Below, piece by piece: positions 8,934 through 17,807 of a stretch of DNA of 64,000 bases. The notes under the pieces were generated by a model. The model searched no databases. It had not been told where the DNA came from and saw only the letters and a list, made by a program, of their open reading frames with translations. Every line of letters begins with the position of its first letter. The first letter of the stretch is position 1. Position numbers and translations under genes: made by a program. This DNA is from Nonomuraea jiangxiensis. GTDB taxonomy: Bacteria; Actinomycetota; Actinomycetes; Streptosporangiales; Streptosporangiaceae. Location of the stretch: positions 372,001 through 436,000 of the forward strand of contig NZ_FNDJ01000002.1 in NCBI RefSeq assembly GCF_900099965.1. The letters run 5' to 3'.

Positions 8934-9818
8934 ATGCGCGTCGTCGTCACCGGAGCCCATGGCAAGGTCGGCCGGGCGGCCGTCAAAGCCCTGGCCGCGG
9001 CGGGTCACGAGGTCACCGCAGTGGATCTCACGCGTCCGGTCTTTGAACGGGCCGAGCCCGGCGCCCCCCGCTACCAGCAGGCCGAGCTGACCGACGCCGG
9101 GCAGGCGTACGCGGTGGTGGTCGGGGCCGAGGCGGTCGTGCACGCGGCGGCCATCCCGGACCCCACCAGCAACCCGCCGCACGTGGTGTTCCAGAACAAC
9201 CTGATGGCCACGTTCAACATGATCGAGGCCGCGGTGCGGCTGGGCGTGCGCCGGTTCGTGAACATCTCCAGCGAGACCGTCCCCGGCTTCTTCTTTCCCG
9301 AGCGGCCGTTCCTGCCCGACTACGCGCCGGTCGACGAGGATCATCCGATCCGGCCGCAGGACCCGTACGCGCTGTCCAAGCACTTCGGCGAGCAGCTCAT
9401 GGACGCCGCGGTGCGCCGTTCGGACATCCGGTGCATCTCACTGCGGCCGAGCTGGGTGCAGCACGAGGGCAACTACGAGCGCAACCTCGGCCCGCAGGTG
9501 CGTGATCCCTCGCTGGTGGGGGCGGGGCTGTCGAGCTACATCGACGTCTACGACCTGGCGGACGCGATCGTCCTGGCGACGGAGTCGGAGCTGCCCGGCC
9601 ACGAGGTGTTCTACATCGCCTCGCCGGACAACGTGGGCGGGCAGGACTTCGCCGAGATGGTGCGCCGCCAGTTCGGCGACCAGATCGAGCTCCGCCCGCT
9701 GTCCCGGCCGGACGCCTCGGGCATTTCGTGCGCCAAGGCGTACCGGCTGCTGGGGTGGAGCCCGAAGCGGTCGTGGCGCGACTACCTGGACGAGGACGGT
9801 CGCGCCCGGCGGGGCTGA
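8934..9818 (+). CDS. NAD(P)-dependent epimerase/dehydratase family protein (extended SDR)
   Basis: A 294-residue extended short-chain dehydrogenase/reductase. The nucleotide-binding loop GAHGKVG is at residues 7-13, followed by the acidic VDL end of strand two, the AAAIPDP loop, the SSE segment in VNISSETV and the catalytic YALSK. These proteins act on sugar nucleotides or related substrates with a tightly bound dinucleotide; this one lacks an identifying context, so the substrate is open. AAGGAG lies 7 bases before ATG 8934, which fixes the start. It follows sbcC after 55 bases and converges on the HAD gene. Confidence 0.85.
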   Translation: MRVVVTGAHGKVGRAAVKALAAAGHEVTAVDLTRPVFERAEPGAPRYQQAELTDAGQAYAVVVGAEAVVHAAAIPDPTSNPPHVVFQNNLMATFNMIEAAVRLGVRRFVNISSETVPGFFFPERPFLPDYAPVDEDHPIRPQDPYALSKHFGEQLMDAAVRRSDIRCISLRPSWVQHEGNYERNLGPQVRDPSLVGAGLSSYIDVYDLADAIVLATESELPGHEVFYIASPDNVGGQDFAEMVRRQFGDQIELRPLSRPDASGISCAKAYRLLGWSPKRSWRDYLDEDGRARRG

Positions 9819-9823
9819 TCCCG

Positions 9824-10456
9824 TCAGACGAGCGAGTCGATCAGGCCGAGGAGGGCGGCCGGGTGGTGGAAGAGGGTGGCGCCCAGGCCCGCCAGGCGCT
9901 CGGCCGGGGTGAGGCCGCCGGCGAAGGCCAGGCAGCGCATGCCCGCGGTCACCGCCGCCGTCACCCCGAACGGGCTGTCCTCCACCACCACACAGCGCTC
10001 CGGCGCCGCCCCCATCGTGGCGGCGGCGTGCAGGAACAGGTCGGGGGCGGGTTTGCCGCGCGCCACGTCCTCGGCGCTGAAGACCCGGCCGTCGAAGTGG
10101 CGGGCCAGCCCCGTCAGCTCCAGGCTGCGGCGGATCGTGGCGTGGCGGCCGTTCGAGGCCACGCAGCTCGGCACTTCGAGCCGGTCGAGGACGTCTTCGA
10201 TGCCCTCGATCGTGCGTAGCTCGGCCGTGACGGCGGCCACGTACTCGGCGTCGAGCCGCTCGCGCCAGCCCGGGGGCGTCTCGCCGATCTGCTCGGCCCA
10301 GTACTCCTTCGTGCAGCCGACGAATCGCGCGGCGTATTCGGCCTCGTCGATGGTCCAGCCCAGGCGCCGCACCGCGGCCGTGCCCACGCGTACGGAGATG
10401 GGCTCGCTGTCCACGAGCACCCCATCGCAGTCGAAGATGACCAGATCGACAGCCAA
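9824..10456 (-). CDS. HAD-superfamily hydrolase (beta-phosphoglucomutase/phosphatase-like)
   Basis: A 210-residue HAD subfamily I protein. Motif I FDCDGVLVDSEP holds the nucleophile Asp9 and acid/base Asp11. Motif II is the Ser/Thr in VASNGRH, motif III is the Lys in ARGKPAPD, and motif IV is VVVEDSPFG. A helical cap between motifs I and II includes YWAEQIGETPPGW. The family dephosphorylates small sugar phosphates or related metabolites. I chose the TTG at 10456: AAGGAA lies 6 bases upstream and the product starts just before the first beta strand, whereas longer frames add unrelated residues. Divergent from the transporter at 10539, sharing an 82-base spacer. Confidence 0.85.
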   Translation of the reverse strand: MAVDLVIFDCDGVLVDSEPISVRVGTAAVRRLGWTIDEAEYAARFVGCTKEYWAEQIGETPPGWRERLDAEYVAAVTAELRTIEGIEDVLDRLEVPSCVASNGRHATIRRSLELTGLARHFDGRVFSAEDVARGKPAPDLFLHAAATMGAAPERCVVVEDSPFGVTAAVTAGMRCLAFAGGLTPAERLAGLGATLFHHPAALLGLIDSLV

Positions 10457-10538
10457 GCCGATTCCTTTCCGAGAGAATTCGCAGATGGCGCGTCGGCGTA
10501 TCACAGGGCAAGACGAAGGTCCACATAGTGGGACATTG

Positions 10539-11819
10539 GTGGACTCTCATCCCGCGGAGCCGAGCCGATCGAGGATCGCAGCCGCGAGTCTGATCGGCAC
10601 CGCGATCGAATATTACGATTTCTATATCTATGGCACCGCAGCGGCTCTGGTGCTCAACAGCGCGTTCTTCCCCACGCTGGACCCGGTGGCGGGCACGCTG
10701 GCCGCGTTCTCGACGTTCGCGGTGGCCTTCCTGTCACGGCCGCCCGGTTCGGTCCTGTTCGGGCACTGGGGGGACCGGGTCGGCCGCAAGTCCATGCTGG
10801 TCGCGTCCCTGCTGGTGATGGGGATCTCGACGGTGGCGATCGGGCTGCTGCCCGGCTACGAGGCGATCGGCGTGCTCGCGCCCGTACTGCTGGTGGTGCT
10901 GCGGTTCACGCAGGGCATCGGGCTCGGCGGCGAGTGGGGCGGGGCCGTGCTGCTGGCCACCGAGCACGCGCCGCCCGGCAAGCGCGGGCTCTACGCCATG
11001 TTCCCGCAGCTCGGCCCGTCGGTCGGGTTCATCGTGGCCAACGGGTCGTTCCTGGTCCTCGGCGCGGTGCTCAGCGACGCGGAGTTCGGCAGCTGGGGGT
11101 GGCGGCTGCCGTTCCTGGCGAGCGTGCTGCTCGTGATCGTCGGCCTGTACGTACGGCTGCGCATCGCCGAGACCCCGGTCTTCCTGGCGGCCATGGAGCG
11201 GCGGCGCATCGCCAGGGTGCCGCTCGCCGGGCTGATCAGGCACCAGTGGCGGCGCGTGCTCCTGGGCGCCGGCGCCATGATCGTCGTCTTCACCCTCTTC
11301 TACACCGCCACCACCTACTGCCTGGCCTACGGCACCACCACCCTCGGCATCCCGAAGACCACCATGCTCGGCCTCACCCTGGTCGGGGTCGTGTTCATGG
11401 CCGTGGGCACGGCGGCCTCCGCGCTGCTGTCCGACCGCGTGGGCCGCCGCCGCGTCATGATCACCGGGACGGCCGTCGCCGTCGGATGGGGGCTGGTGAT
11501 GTTCCCGCTGATGGAGACGGGCTCGATCGCGCTGACGGGGTTGTCGCTGGCCGGGACGCTCGGGCTGATGGGGCTGATCTTCGGGCCGATGGGGGCGTAC
11601 CTGCCCGAGTTGTTCAGGACCGAGTTCCGCTACAGCGGCGCCTCGGCCGCCTACAGCCTCGGCGGGGTGCTCGGCGGCGCGGTGCCGCCGCTGGTCGCCA
11701 CCGGCCTGCGGGCGAACGGGCTGGGCGCACTGGCCGTCGGCGGGTACGTCTCCGCGATGGCCCTGCTCAGCCTGCTCTGCCTGCTGGCGTTGCCCGAGAC
11801 CCGCGACAAGTCCCTCTGA
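10539..11819 (+). CDS. MFS transporter, metabolite:H+ symporter (MHS/ShiA-ProP-like) family
   Basis: About 426 residues with twelve predicted membrane helices. The first helix carries IGTAIEYYDFYIYG, typical of MHS symporters. The loop GHWGDRVGRKSML matches the MFS A-motif, and GIGLGGEWGGAVLL, typical of this branch, follows. Members import osmolytes or carboxylates such as proline/betaine, shikimate or alpha-ketoglutarate with protons; the substrate here is unknown. The start is uncertain: GTG 10539 gives a short cytoplasmic tail and leaves room for a divergent promoter, while TTG 10536 and ATG 10485 are also in frame. A strong hairpin follows about 80 bases downstream. Confidence 0.85.
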   Translation: MDSHPAEPSRSRIAAASLIGTAIEYYDFYIYGTAAALVLNSAFFPTLDPVAGTLAAFSTFAVAFLSRPPGSVLFGHWGDRVGRKSMLVASLLVMGISTVAIGLLPGYEAIGVLAPVLLVVLRFTQGIGLGGEWGGAVLLATEHAPPGKRGLYAMFPQLGPSVGFIVANGSFLVLGAVLSDAEFGSWGWRLPFLASVLLVIVGLYVRLRIAETPVFLAAMERRRIARVPLAGLIRHQWRRVLLGAGAMIVVFTLFYTATTYCLAYGTTTLGIPKTTMLGLTLVGVVFMAVGTAASALLSDRVGRRRVMITGTAVAVGWGLVMFPLMETGSIALTGLSLAGTLGLMGLIFGPMGAYLPELFRTEFRYSGASAAYSLGGVLGGAVPPLVATGLRANGLGALAVGGYVSAMALLSLLCLLALPETRDKSL

Positions 11820-11902
11820 ACCTGGCGATTCCGGCCGTCCCGGCGGCTTCGGCGAGCTAAGGTGAGGGCAACTGCCACGCCCGTGAACAAGTCGTGGCGC
11901 CC

Positions 11903-11937
11903 ACGGCCGCGCCGCTGCCCTTGGCCGGCGCGGCCGT
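11903..11937. terminator. Likely bidirectional rho-independent-type terminator
   Basis: Perfect 11-base inverted repeat ACGGCCGCGCC / GGCGCGGCCGT around a 13-base loop. It sits between the convergent transporter gene and the homocitrate synthase-like gene. The plus-strand side is followed by a short pyrimidine run (TTCCTTCCTC) rather than a true U-tract, as is usual in actinomycetes. Confidence 0.7.
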
Positions 11938-11971
11938 TTCCTTCCTCTGGCGTGCAGTCCCTGCTCGCGGG

Positions 11972-13186
11972 TCAGGCGTAGCCGGGGAACATCAGCGACA
12001 ACTCGCGCGGATAGCTCCCGATCAGGCGCAGCTCGTCGTCCGTGAGCGGCCTGCCCGTCATCGCGTTGCAGAGCTGGACCAGCCGGAACGCCAGGTCCGG
12101 GTCCTTCGGCTCGATCCCGAGCCCGTCCATGACGTGGGCGAAGCCGGCCTTGCCGCCGTACTCGCCGGTCAGCACCACCCGGCCGTTCCTGGCGTGCCAG
12201 TCCTCGGGGAACGGGCCCAGGGTCGCCTCGTCGTACAGCTCGTAGTTGCCGTGATCCTTCAGCGCGCCGTCGGCGTGGATGCCCGACTCGTGCGCGAACG
12301 CGTTCCGCCCCACCCCGACCTGCTGGTACGGCAGCGGCTGCCCGAGGGCGTAACTCGCCCACAACCCGAACCGCCGGGCCCACGACAGATCGAGGGCGTC
12401 GCCGATCTCCGCGTCCAGCCCGAAGCCGTGCTCGAAGGCCAGGATGGTCGACAGCAGGTCGGCGTTGCCTGAGCGCTCGCCGATGCCGTTCACGCAGGTG
12501 TTGATCCAGGCGTCCTGGCCGGCGTCGAGGTCGCCGAGCGCGCCGGAGACGGAGTTGGCCACGGCCATCCCGAGGTCGTTGTGGCAGTGGGTCTCGACCG
12601 GCATCGCGGTGCCCGCCGCCAGCTTGGCGAACCGCTCGCGGATCCGGTCGGGCGTGTCGCCGCCGATCGTGTCGCAGTAACGCACCCGGTCGGCGCCCGC
12701 CTGCTTGGCCGCCAGCGCGAACTCCAGCAGGAAGCCGTCGTCCGTACGGGAGCCGTCCTCGGCGTTCACGCCCACGGTCAGCGCGCCGGCGTCCTTGGCC
12801 ACCCGGACCGCCGCCGTCATCTCCCTGATGATGGCGTCCCTGTCCAAGCGGCCGCGGAACTTGTTCTGGATCATGTAGTCGGACGTCGAGATGGACAGGT
12901 TGTAGTGCCGCAACCCCAGCGGCGCCGCCTGCTCCACGTCCCCCGGCACGCCCCGGCACCAGCCGGACAGCCGCAGCTCGCCGAACGCCCCGGCCGCGGC
13001 CAGCGCCACCTGCGCCTTGACGTACGGGACCTCGTGGAACAGGAAGGGGAAGCCGATCTCGGACTGCGCCACCCCGAGCCTGGCCAGATAGAAGTTGACC
13101 ATGGTCTTGCCGAACTTCGACAGGCCGGTGCGCGCGGTCTGCACGCCGTCCCGGTTCGTCACGTCGAGGAAGTGAACTTTGGGCAT
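11972..13186 (-). CDS. Homocitrate/2-isopropylmalate synthase-family protein
   Basis: A 404-residue acyl-CoA:2-oxoacid condensing enzyme of the HMGL-like TIM-barrel superfamily. The N-terminal metal-site motif appears as LDVTNRDGVQTAR (classically D-x-T-L-R-D-G). THCHNDLGMAVANS supplies the HxHND metal ligands, and AFAHESGIHADG is the lid motif typical of homocitrate and isopropylmalate synthases. There is no LeuA C-terminal regulatory domain, so feedback control by leucine is unlikely. The Asn in place of Leu in motif I and the shorter length suggest a side branch rather than LeuA itself. ATG 13186 begins the conserved MPKVHFLDVT. Divergent from the HTH-citrate synthase, which suggests a shared acetyl-CoA/2-oxoacid pathway. 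Confidence 0.8.
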   Translation of the reverse strand: MPKVHFLDVTNRDGVQTARTGLSKFGKTMVNFYLARLGVAQSEIGFPFLFHEVPYVKAQVALAAAGAFGELRLSGWCRGVPGDVEQAAPLGLRHYNLSISTSDYMIQNKFRGRLDRDAIIREMTAAVRVAKDAGALTVGVNAEDGSRTDDGFLLEFALAAKQAGADRVRYCDTIGGDTPDRIRERFAKLAAGTAMPVETHCHNDLGMAVANSVSGALGDLDAGQDAWINTCVNGIGERSGNADLLSTILAFEHGFGLDAEIGDALDLSWARRFGLWASYALGQPLPYQQVGVGRNAFAHESGIHADGALKDHGNYELYDEATLGPFPEDWHARNGRVVLTGEYGGKAGFAHVMDGLGIEPKDPDLAFRLVQLCNAMTGRPLTDDELRLIGSYPRELSLMFPGYA

Positions 13187-13195
13187 GAATCCACG

Positions 13196-13239
13196 TTGAC
13201 ATGCCCGTTCAACATGTATCAATATTGATTTTCGTCAAC
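13196..13239 (+). promoter_or_regulatory. Divergent promoter/operator region with palindrome
   Basis: An AT-rich island between the two divergent synthase genes. On the plus strand TTGACA (13196-13201) lies 18 bases ahead of CAATAT (13220-13225), a plausible sigma-70-type promoter for the citrate synthase gene. It overlaps the perfect 12-base palindrome ATCAATATTGAT (13218-13229). Flanking GTTGAC and GTCAAC (13195-13200 and 13234-13239) form an outer inverted repeat, though its centre is offset. The N-terminal HTH of the citrate synthase is an obvious candidate binder; this is inference. Confidence 0.5.
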
Positions 13240-13257
13240 CTTGGAGGTGTGGGCGGA

Positions 13258-14466
13258 GTGGAGTGGATCGACGCGGCCACGGCGGCCGAGCGCCTCGGCG
13301 TCAAACCCGCCACGCTCTACGCGTACGTGAGCCGGGGAGTGCTGCAGCGGCGGCACGGCGAGGACGGCCGCCGCAGCCTGTTCTCGGCCGAGGAGATCGA
13401 ACGCCTGGCCCGCCGGGGCCGCCCCCGCAACCAGCCGCCGGAGCTGGTCATCGAGTCGTCGATCACGGCCCTCGGCGTGGACCGGCACTACTACCGGGGG
13501 ACCGACGCGCTGGAGCTGGCGCGGACGAGCGACTTCGAGACGGTCGCCACCCGGCTCTGGACCGCCGGCCCCGCCACCAGGCCCGGTCCTGGTGCCCGGC
13601 CCGGCCCGCCGTGGCGGTGCGAGCCCGGCGCGCTGCGGGCCGCGACGGCCGCTCAGCGCGGGCTTCCCGAGGACCTCCTGCCGCTCGACCGCCTCCAGGT
13701 GATCACCACCGTGCTCGGCACGTCCGACTCCCTGCGCCACCAGCTCGACCCCGCCTCGGTGGCCGCCACCGGCCGCCGCCTGATCGCCGGGCTGGTCGAC
13801 GCCCTGCCGCAGCTCGGCGAGCCGCAGGGCGAGTCGATCGCCGCACGCCTCTGGTCCCGCCTGTGCCCCCACCCCGCCGGCCCCGGCCTGCTCGCCGCCC
13901 TGCAGGCCGCCCTCGTGCTGCTCGCCGACCACGAACTGGCCGCCTCGACCCTGGCCGCCAGGGTCGCCGCCTCCGCCCGGGCCGACCCGTACGCCGTGGT
14001 CCTGACCGGACTCGGCGTGCTGGGCGGGCCGCTGCACGGCGGCGCGTCCTACGGCGCCGAGCGGCTGCTCGCCGAGGTCAGGGAGCCGCGCCAGGCCGAA
14101 CGGGCGGTCACCGAGCGGATCCGCCGCGGCGAACGCGTTCCCGGCTTCGGCCACAGCGTCTACCGCAACGGCGACGGCCGCGGCGGCCTCCTGCTCGACC
14201 TGATCAAGGAGGCCGCGCCGGGGCACGAGCGGGTCGCCGCCGGGGAGGCGGTGCTCGCGGAGATGCGCCGCCGGCGGCTCCCCGAGCGCAACATAGACTT
14301 CGCCCTGGCCATCCTCGCCGCCGTCAGCGGCATGGTGAGCGGCGCGGGCGAGGCCGTTTTCGCGGTGGCCCGGGCGGCGGGCTGGCTGGCCCACGCGATG
14401 GAGGAATACGACCGGGGCACCCTGCTCCGCCTGCGCGCCTCCTACACCGGCCCGCCGATCACATGA
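13258..14466 (+). CDS. Citrate synthase family protein with N-terminal MerR/excisionase-like HTH
   Basis: A 402-residue fusion. Residues 1-60 form a small helix-turn-helix of the HTH_17 kind (AATAAERLGVKPATLYAYV, then a basic wing RRHGEDGRRSLFSAEE). The rest is a citrate synthase with the active-site segments GPLHGGASYGA, PGFGHSVYRNGDGRG and the NIDFALA Asp. It should condense acetyl-CoA or propionyl-CoA with an oxoacid; oxaloacetate is likely but unproven. The HTH suggests DNA binding, perhaps autoregulation through the adjacent palindrome. GTG 13258 follows GGAGG (13243-13247) by 10 bases and begins exactly at the HTH. Citrate synthase paralogues with HTH domains are known from other actinomycetes. 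It ends 14 bases from the convergent SMC-like gene. Confidence 0.85.
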   Translation: MEWIDAATAAERLGVKPATLYAYVSRGVLQRRHGEDGRRSLFSAEEIERLARRGRPRNQPPELVIESSITALGVDRHYYRGTDALELARTSDFETVATRLWTAGPATRPGPGARPGPPWRCEPGALRAATAAQRGLPEDLLPLDRLQVITTVLGTSDSLRHQLDPASVAATGRRLIAGLVDALPQLGEPQGESIAARLWSRLCPHPAGPGLLAALQAALVLLADHELAASTLAARVAASARADPYAVVLTGLGVLGGPLHGGASYGAERLLAEVREPRQAERAVTERIRRGERVPGFGHSVYRNGDGRGGLLLDLIKEAAPGHERVAAGEAVLAEMRRRRLPERNIDFALAILAAVSGMVSGAGEAVFAVARAAGWLAHAMEEYDRGTLLRLRASYTGPPIT

Positions 14467-14480
14467 CACGGACAGGACAT

Positions 14481-17400
14481 CTAGGCGGCTCCGCGGTCGA
14501 CGTACGCGGCCAGGGCACGCACCCGCTCGGCGTGCTCGTCGTGCCCGATGATCACCGGCGGCTCGTTGTACGGCATCGCGTCCGACGACCGCCGCAACTT
14601 GATGTACTGGCCGCAGGCGTCGATCGCGTACGGCTCCATGTCGTCCTGCAGCGCCCCGATCACCGTGATCCCGTACGTCTCCCCGACCCGCCTGAACAAC
14701 GACACCGCCTCCCGGCGATGCTCCTTGCCCAGGTTGCGCCCGAGCTCGTCCAGGACCAGGCACAGATGGCCGCCGCCGGAGGAGGCGATGGCCGCCGCGC
14801 ACACCAGCTTGACCGCCTTCTCGTCCATCAGGGCGGTGTTGGCCCGCCGGTTGTACGGCACGAACCCCTGGCCCTCGCCACGCCGCCACTTCGGCGTGAC
14901 CCGCCACTGCCAGCGCTGCTCGGGGTCGGCGGGCGCGGGCGGCACCGGGAACTCCAGCGTCGCCCCGTAGCCTCCGTACGAGGTGTCGAGCTTCTCGAAC
15001 TCCTCGGCCACCCGCGTCAGCCGCGCCTTGATCGCCGCCGTCAACGCCGCCCGGTGCACGGCCGTCGACTGCGCCGCCTCCTCTGCGCCCCTGGCCGCCG
15101 CCGCAAGGTCGCGCTGCCTGGAGCCGACCTGGGCTTCGATCTGGCGGCGCTGGTGGCGTTCGTACTCCTCCTGGCCCCGCAGGTAGGACGCCAGCGCGCC
15201 GCACACCGCCGCGAACGTCGCCTGCTCCCGCGCCGTGCTCCCGCCCCGCTCGTTCAGCAGGAACCGCAGCTCCTCCGGGATCTCCGCGTCCTCCTCCGGG
15301 AACGTGTCCCGCAGCGCCTGGTCGAAGTGGCGCTCCGCGACCCGCCACCACTCCTCGGCGGCCCGCGGCCGCTCCTCCTCCGGCAGCGCCGCCAGCCATT
15401 CGCGGGCCGCCTCCACCGTGCCGCCCCAGTCGGCGGCCAGCGCGTCCAGCTTGAGCGCCTCCCGCTCCGCCACGACCCTGGCCTCCTGCTCGCGCGCCTG
15501 GGCCCGCTCGGTCTCGTGCCGCTGCCGCCGCCCCTCCAGCCGCTCGATCTCCATGTCCCTGGTCCTGGCCCGGAAGTCCAGCGTTCCGGCCTGCCGCTCG
15601 GCCTCGGCGACCTTGGGCGTCAGCTCCTCGATCGCCGCGTTGAGCTCGCCCAGCCGGGCACGCCGCTCACCCAGCTTCGCCTCCAGCTCTGCCAGCCGCA
15701 CCCCGGCCCTGGCGCCCTCCAGCCGCCGCTGCGCCTCCGCGACGGCCTCCTCCCCGTCGTGCACGGCCTGCGCCGCCGCCTCCTGAACGTCCTTGGCCCG
15801 GTGCAGCCTCTGCTCGGCGGCCTTGATCCGGGCCTCCCGCCCGGTCGCCACCCCGTCGAACGCCCCCACGACGCTCACCCCGGCCGCGCTGACCAGCACG
15901 GACCCGGGCAGGCCGGCCAGCGCGGCGGCGGCGGCTTCCATGTGCGCCGCGTCCACGATCACCGCGTGCTCGTTCGGCCACCCGCGCAACTCACCCAGCA
16001 CCCCGGCCACGCCTCCCGCGCCGCCGTCCGGCCGGTCCGCGCCCGCCTTCCTGCCGAAACGCGCCTTGAGCGCCGCTCCCAGCTCCCCGGCATCGGACTG
16101 GGCGGCGTGGGCGGTCGCCTGGATGTGGTCGGCGGCGTCGGGGTGCGGCGCGGTCGCCGGGGCCGGATGGGCGGCGTCGGGGTGCGGCGCGGCCGATGGG
16201 GACGTATGGGCGGCGTCACGGGCCTGCTCGGCCACGTCGAGGGCGTCCAGCAGGCCCGTCGCGTCGACGCCCGCCGCCGCCAGGGCGTTGAGCTGGGCCG
16301 CCGCCGGGCCGCCCTCGGCGTCGTCCAGCGCGGCCTGGGCGGAGGACACCTCCTGGTCGGCCACCCCGAGTGCCTTGAGCGCCTCGTTCAGCCGCAGCCG
16401 TATCTCGCCCAGCTCCCGCTCGGCGGCCGGCACGTCACGCCCGTCCGCGAACCTCCGCGTCTCCTCCAGCGCCGGAATCATCCCGCGCAGCTCGTCGGCG
16501 GAGTTTTCCGCCACCGCGCGGTCGGCGTCGAGCTTGGCCGCCCGCGCCTGCAGCGCCGCCAGCTCCTTGCGCGCCCCCGCCACCTGCCTGTCGAGCGTGT
16601 CCTCCCGAAGCGTCGCGACCTCCGCCCTGACCAGGGCGATCGCGTCACCCGCCGCCTCTCCGGCCGCGCGGTGCCGCTCCAGGTCGGCGGCCAGCGCCTC
16701 GTCCTTGGCGGCCGCGTCGGCCAGCTTGCGCGCCTGCCTGCCCCGCCAGCAGCGCAGCGCGTCCGCCAGGCGTACCCGTGCCTGGTCGCGCCGGTTGAAC
16801 GTGGCCAGCAACGCCTTCGACTCCGCCTCGAACTCCGCCAGCCGGTCGGCCGCCTGCGCCGCCCGCACCCGCTTGGCGTGCTCGTCGCGGCGGGCCTCCC
16901 GCTCCTGCTCCAGCTCGGCGTCGAGACCGGTGAGGGCGGCGATGGCCTCGAAGACCCGCTCGGGGGAGATCTCGTTGAGCGGCTGGGAGAGCAGGTTGGT
17001 GGCGACCTTGCTGCGTACGGACGTGGACAGGAACGACACGCACCTGATCCGGTCGCCGTAGAGCACCTTGGTCAGGTCACGGGCCACCACATCGCGCCGC
17101 CCGGCCGACCTGGGCAGCGACGCCCAGATCTCGTCCGCCTTGGCCACCCGCTCGGCCTCGGACGGCGAAGCGGCCAGGTGCACCCCCTCCCGCCACCGGA
17201 TCTCCAAGTGCGGCGCCTCCTGGTTGACCTTGAGCCACACGGTCACCGCCCCACCGGAGGTGTCCGGCACCTCGAACAGCTCCCCGCCCATCTCCTCCCC
17301 GAGCATCGGCTCGTCATCACCACCGGTGGCGTCGGGGGCGGCCTGGGAGGCATCCGCCGCGGGGTGACCGTCCGCATCCTGCGGGGTGAAGCCGTTCATG

Positions 17401-17807
17401 CCTGGTGGGCCGAAGACGCCGACGATGTAGCCGTGGTCGGCGCTCGCCCACTGGCGGGCACCCGCGCCGCTGGCCAGCTCGGCGTTGAAGAGCAGCTCGG
17501 ACACGGCCTTGGCGCCCGAGGCGAAACGCCACTGCTCGTCCCCCAGCAGCGCCGTGATGGAGGCGATGAACGAGGACTTGCCCGCGCCGTTGGAGTCCTT
17601 CGGCCCGGCGCCCGCCACGACGATGAGCGTGCCGGGAACGGTGGGCACCGGATGGGTCGAGAGCCGCGAAATGTTGACCGCCTGCACGGCGATCAGCACC
17701 CGATCCCCGACGATGTTCTCCACCTGCGACACCTGTACCCCCGTAACCCTTTCCTTCGTGTTGTTCGTGCCGGCGCTGAGATGTCCGTCCCGCGGGCGCG
17801 GGCTCAT
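14481..17807 (-). CDS. SMC/MukB-like ATPase of a condensin-like three-gene operon (JetC-like)
   Basis: A 1108-residue protein. An N-terminal ATPase half has Walker A SNGAGKSS at residues 72-79. A long Ala/Glu/Arg coiled coil leads to a globular hinge-like centre (about residues 600-670, containing GVLGELRGW), and a returning coil precedes Walker B LCLVLDELGRNLG (about 1015-1027). No canonical LSGGE signature precedes Walker B; that place holds NRRANTALMDEKAVKL. This architecture fits MukB/MksB/JetC ring ATPases, which extrude DNA loops and, in Wadjet systems, act against plasmids. Last gene of its operon: its ATG overlaps the upstream stop as ATGA. A His/Pro/Ala-rich insert with a short DNA repeat lies at about 16130-16215. 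It converges on the citrate synthase. Family-level role is likely; defence versus chromosome organisation is open. Confidence 0.7.
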   Translation of the reverse strand: MSPRPRDGHLSAGTNNTKERVTGVQVSQVENIVGDRVLIAVQAVNISRLSTHPVPTVPGTLIVVAGAGPKDSNGAGKSSFIASITALLGDEQWRFASGAKAVSELLFNAELASGAGARQWASADHGYIVGVFGPPGMNGFTPQDADGHPAADASQAAPDATGGDDEPMLGEEMGGELFEVPDTSGGAVTVWLKVNQEAPHLEIRWREGVHLAASPSEAERVAKADEIWASLPRSAGRRDVVARDLTKVLYGDRIRCVSFLSTSVRSKVATNLLSQPLNEISPERVFEAIAALTGLDAELEQEREARRDEHAKRVRAAQAADRLAEFEAESKALLATFNRRDQARVRLADALRCWRGRQARKLADAAAKDEALAADLERHRAAGEAAGDAIALVRAEVATLREDTLDRQVAGARKELAALQARAAKLDADRAVAENSADELRGMIPALEETRRFADGRDVPAAERELGEIRLRLNEALKALGVADQEVSSAQAALDDAEGGPAAAQLNALAAAGVDATGLLDALDVAEQARDAAHTSPSAAPHPDAAHPAPATAPHPDAADHIQATAHAAQSDAGELGAALKARFGRKAGADRPDGGAGGVAGVLGELRGWPNEHAVIVDAAHMEAAAAALAGLPGSVLVSAAGVSVVGAFDGVATGREARIKAAEQRLHRAKDVQEAAAQAVHDGEEAVAEAQRRLEGARAGVRLAELEAKLGERRARLGELNAAIEELTPKVAEAERQAGTLDFRARTRDMEIERLEGRRQRHETERAQAREQEARVVAEREALKLDALAADWGGTVEAAREWLAALPEEERPRAAEEWWRVAERHFDQALRDTFPEEDAEIPEELRFLLNERGGSTAREQATFAAVCGALASYLRGQEEYERHQRRQIEAQVGSRQRDLAAAARGAEEAAQSTAVHRAALTAAIKARLTRVAEEFEKLDTSYGGYGATLEFPVPPAPADPEQRWQWRVTPKWRRGEGQGFVPYNRRANTALMDEKAVKLVCAAAIASSGGGHLCLVLDELGRNLGKEHRREAVSLFRRVGETYGITVIGALQDDMEPYAIDACGQYIKLRRSSDAMPYNEPPVIIGHDEHAERVRALAAYVDRGAA

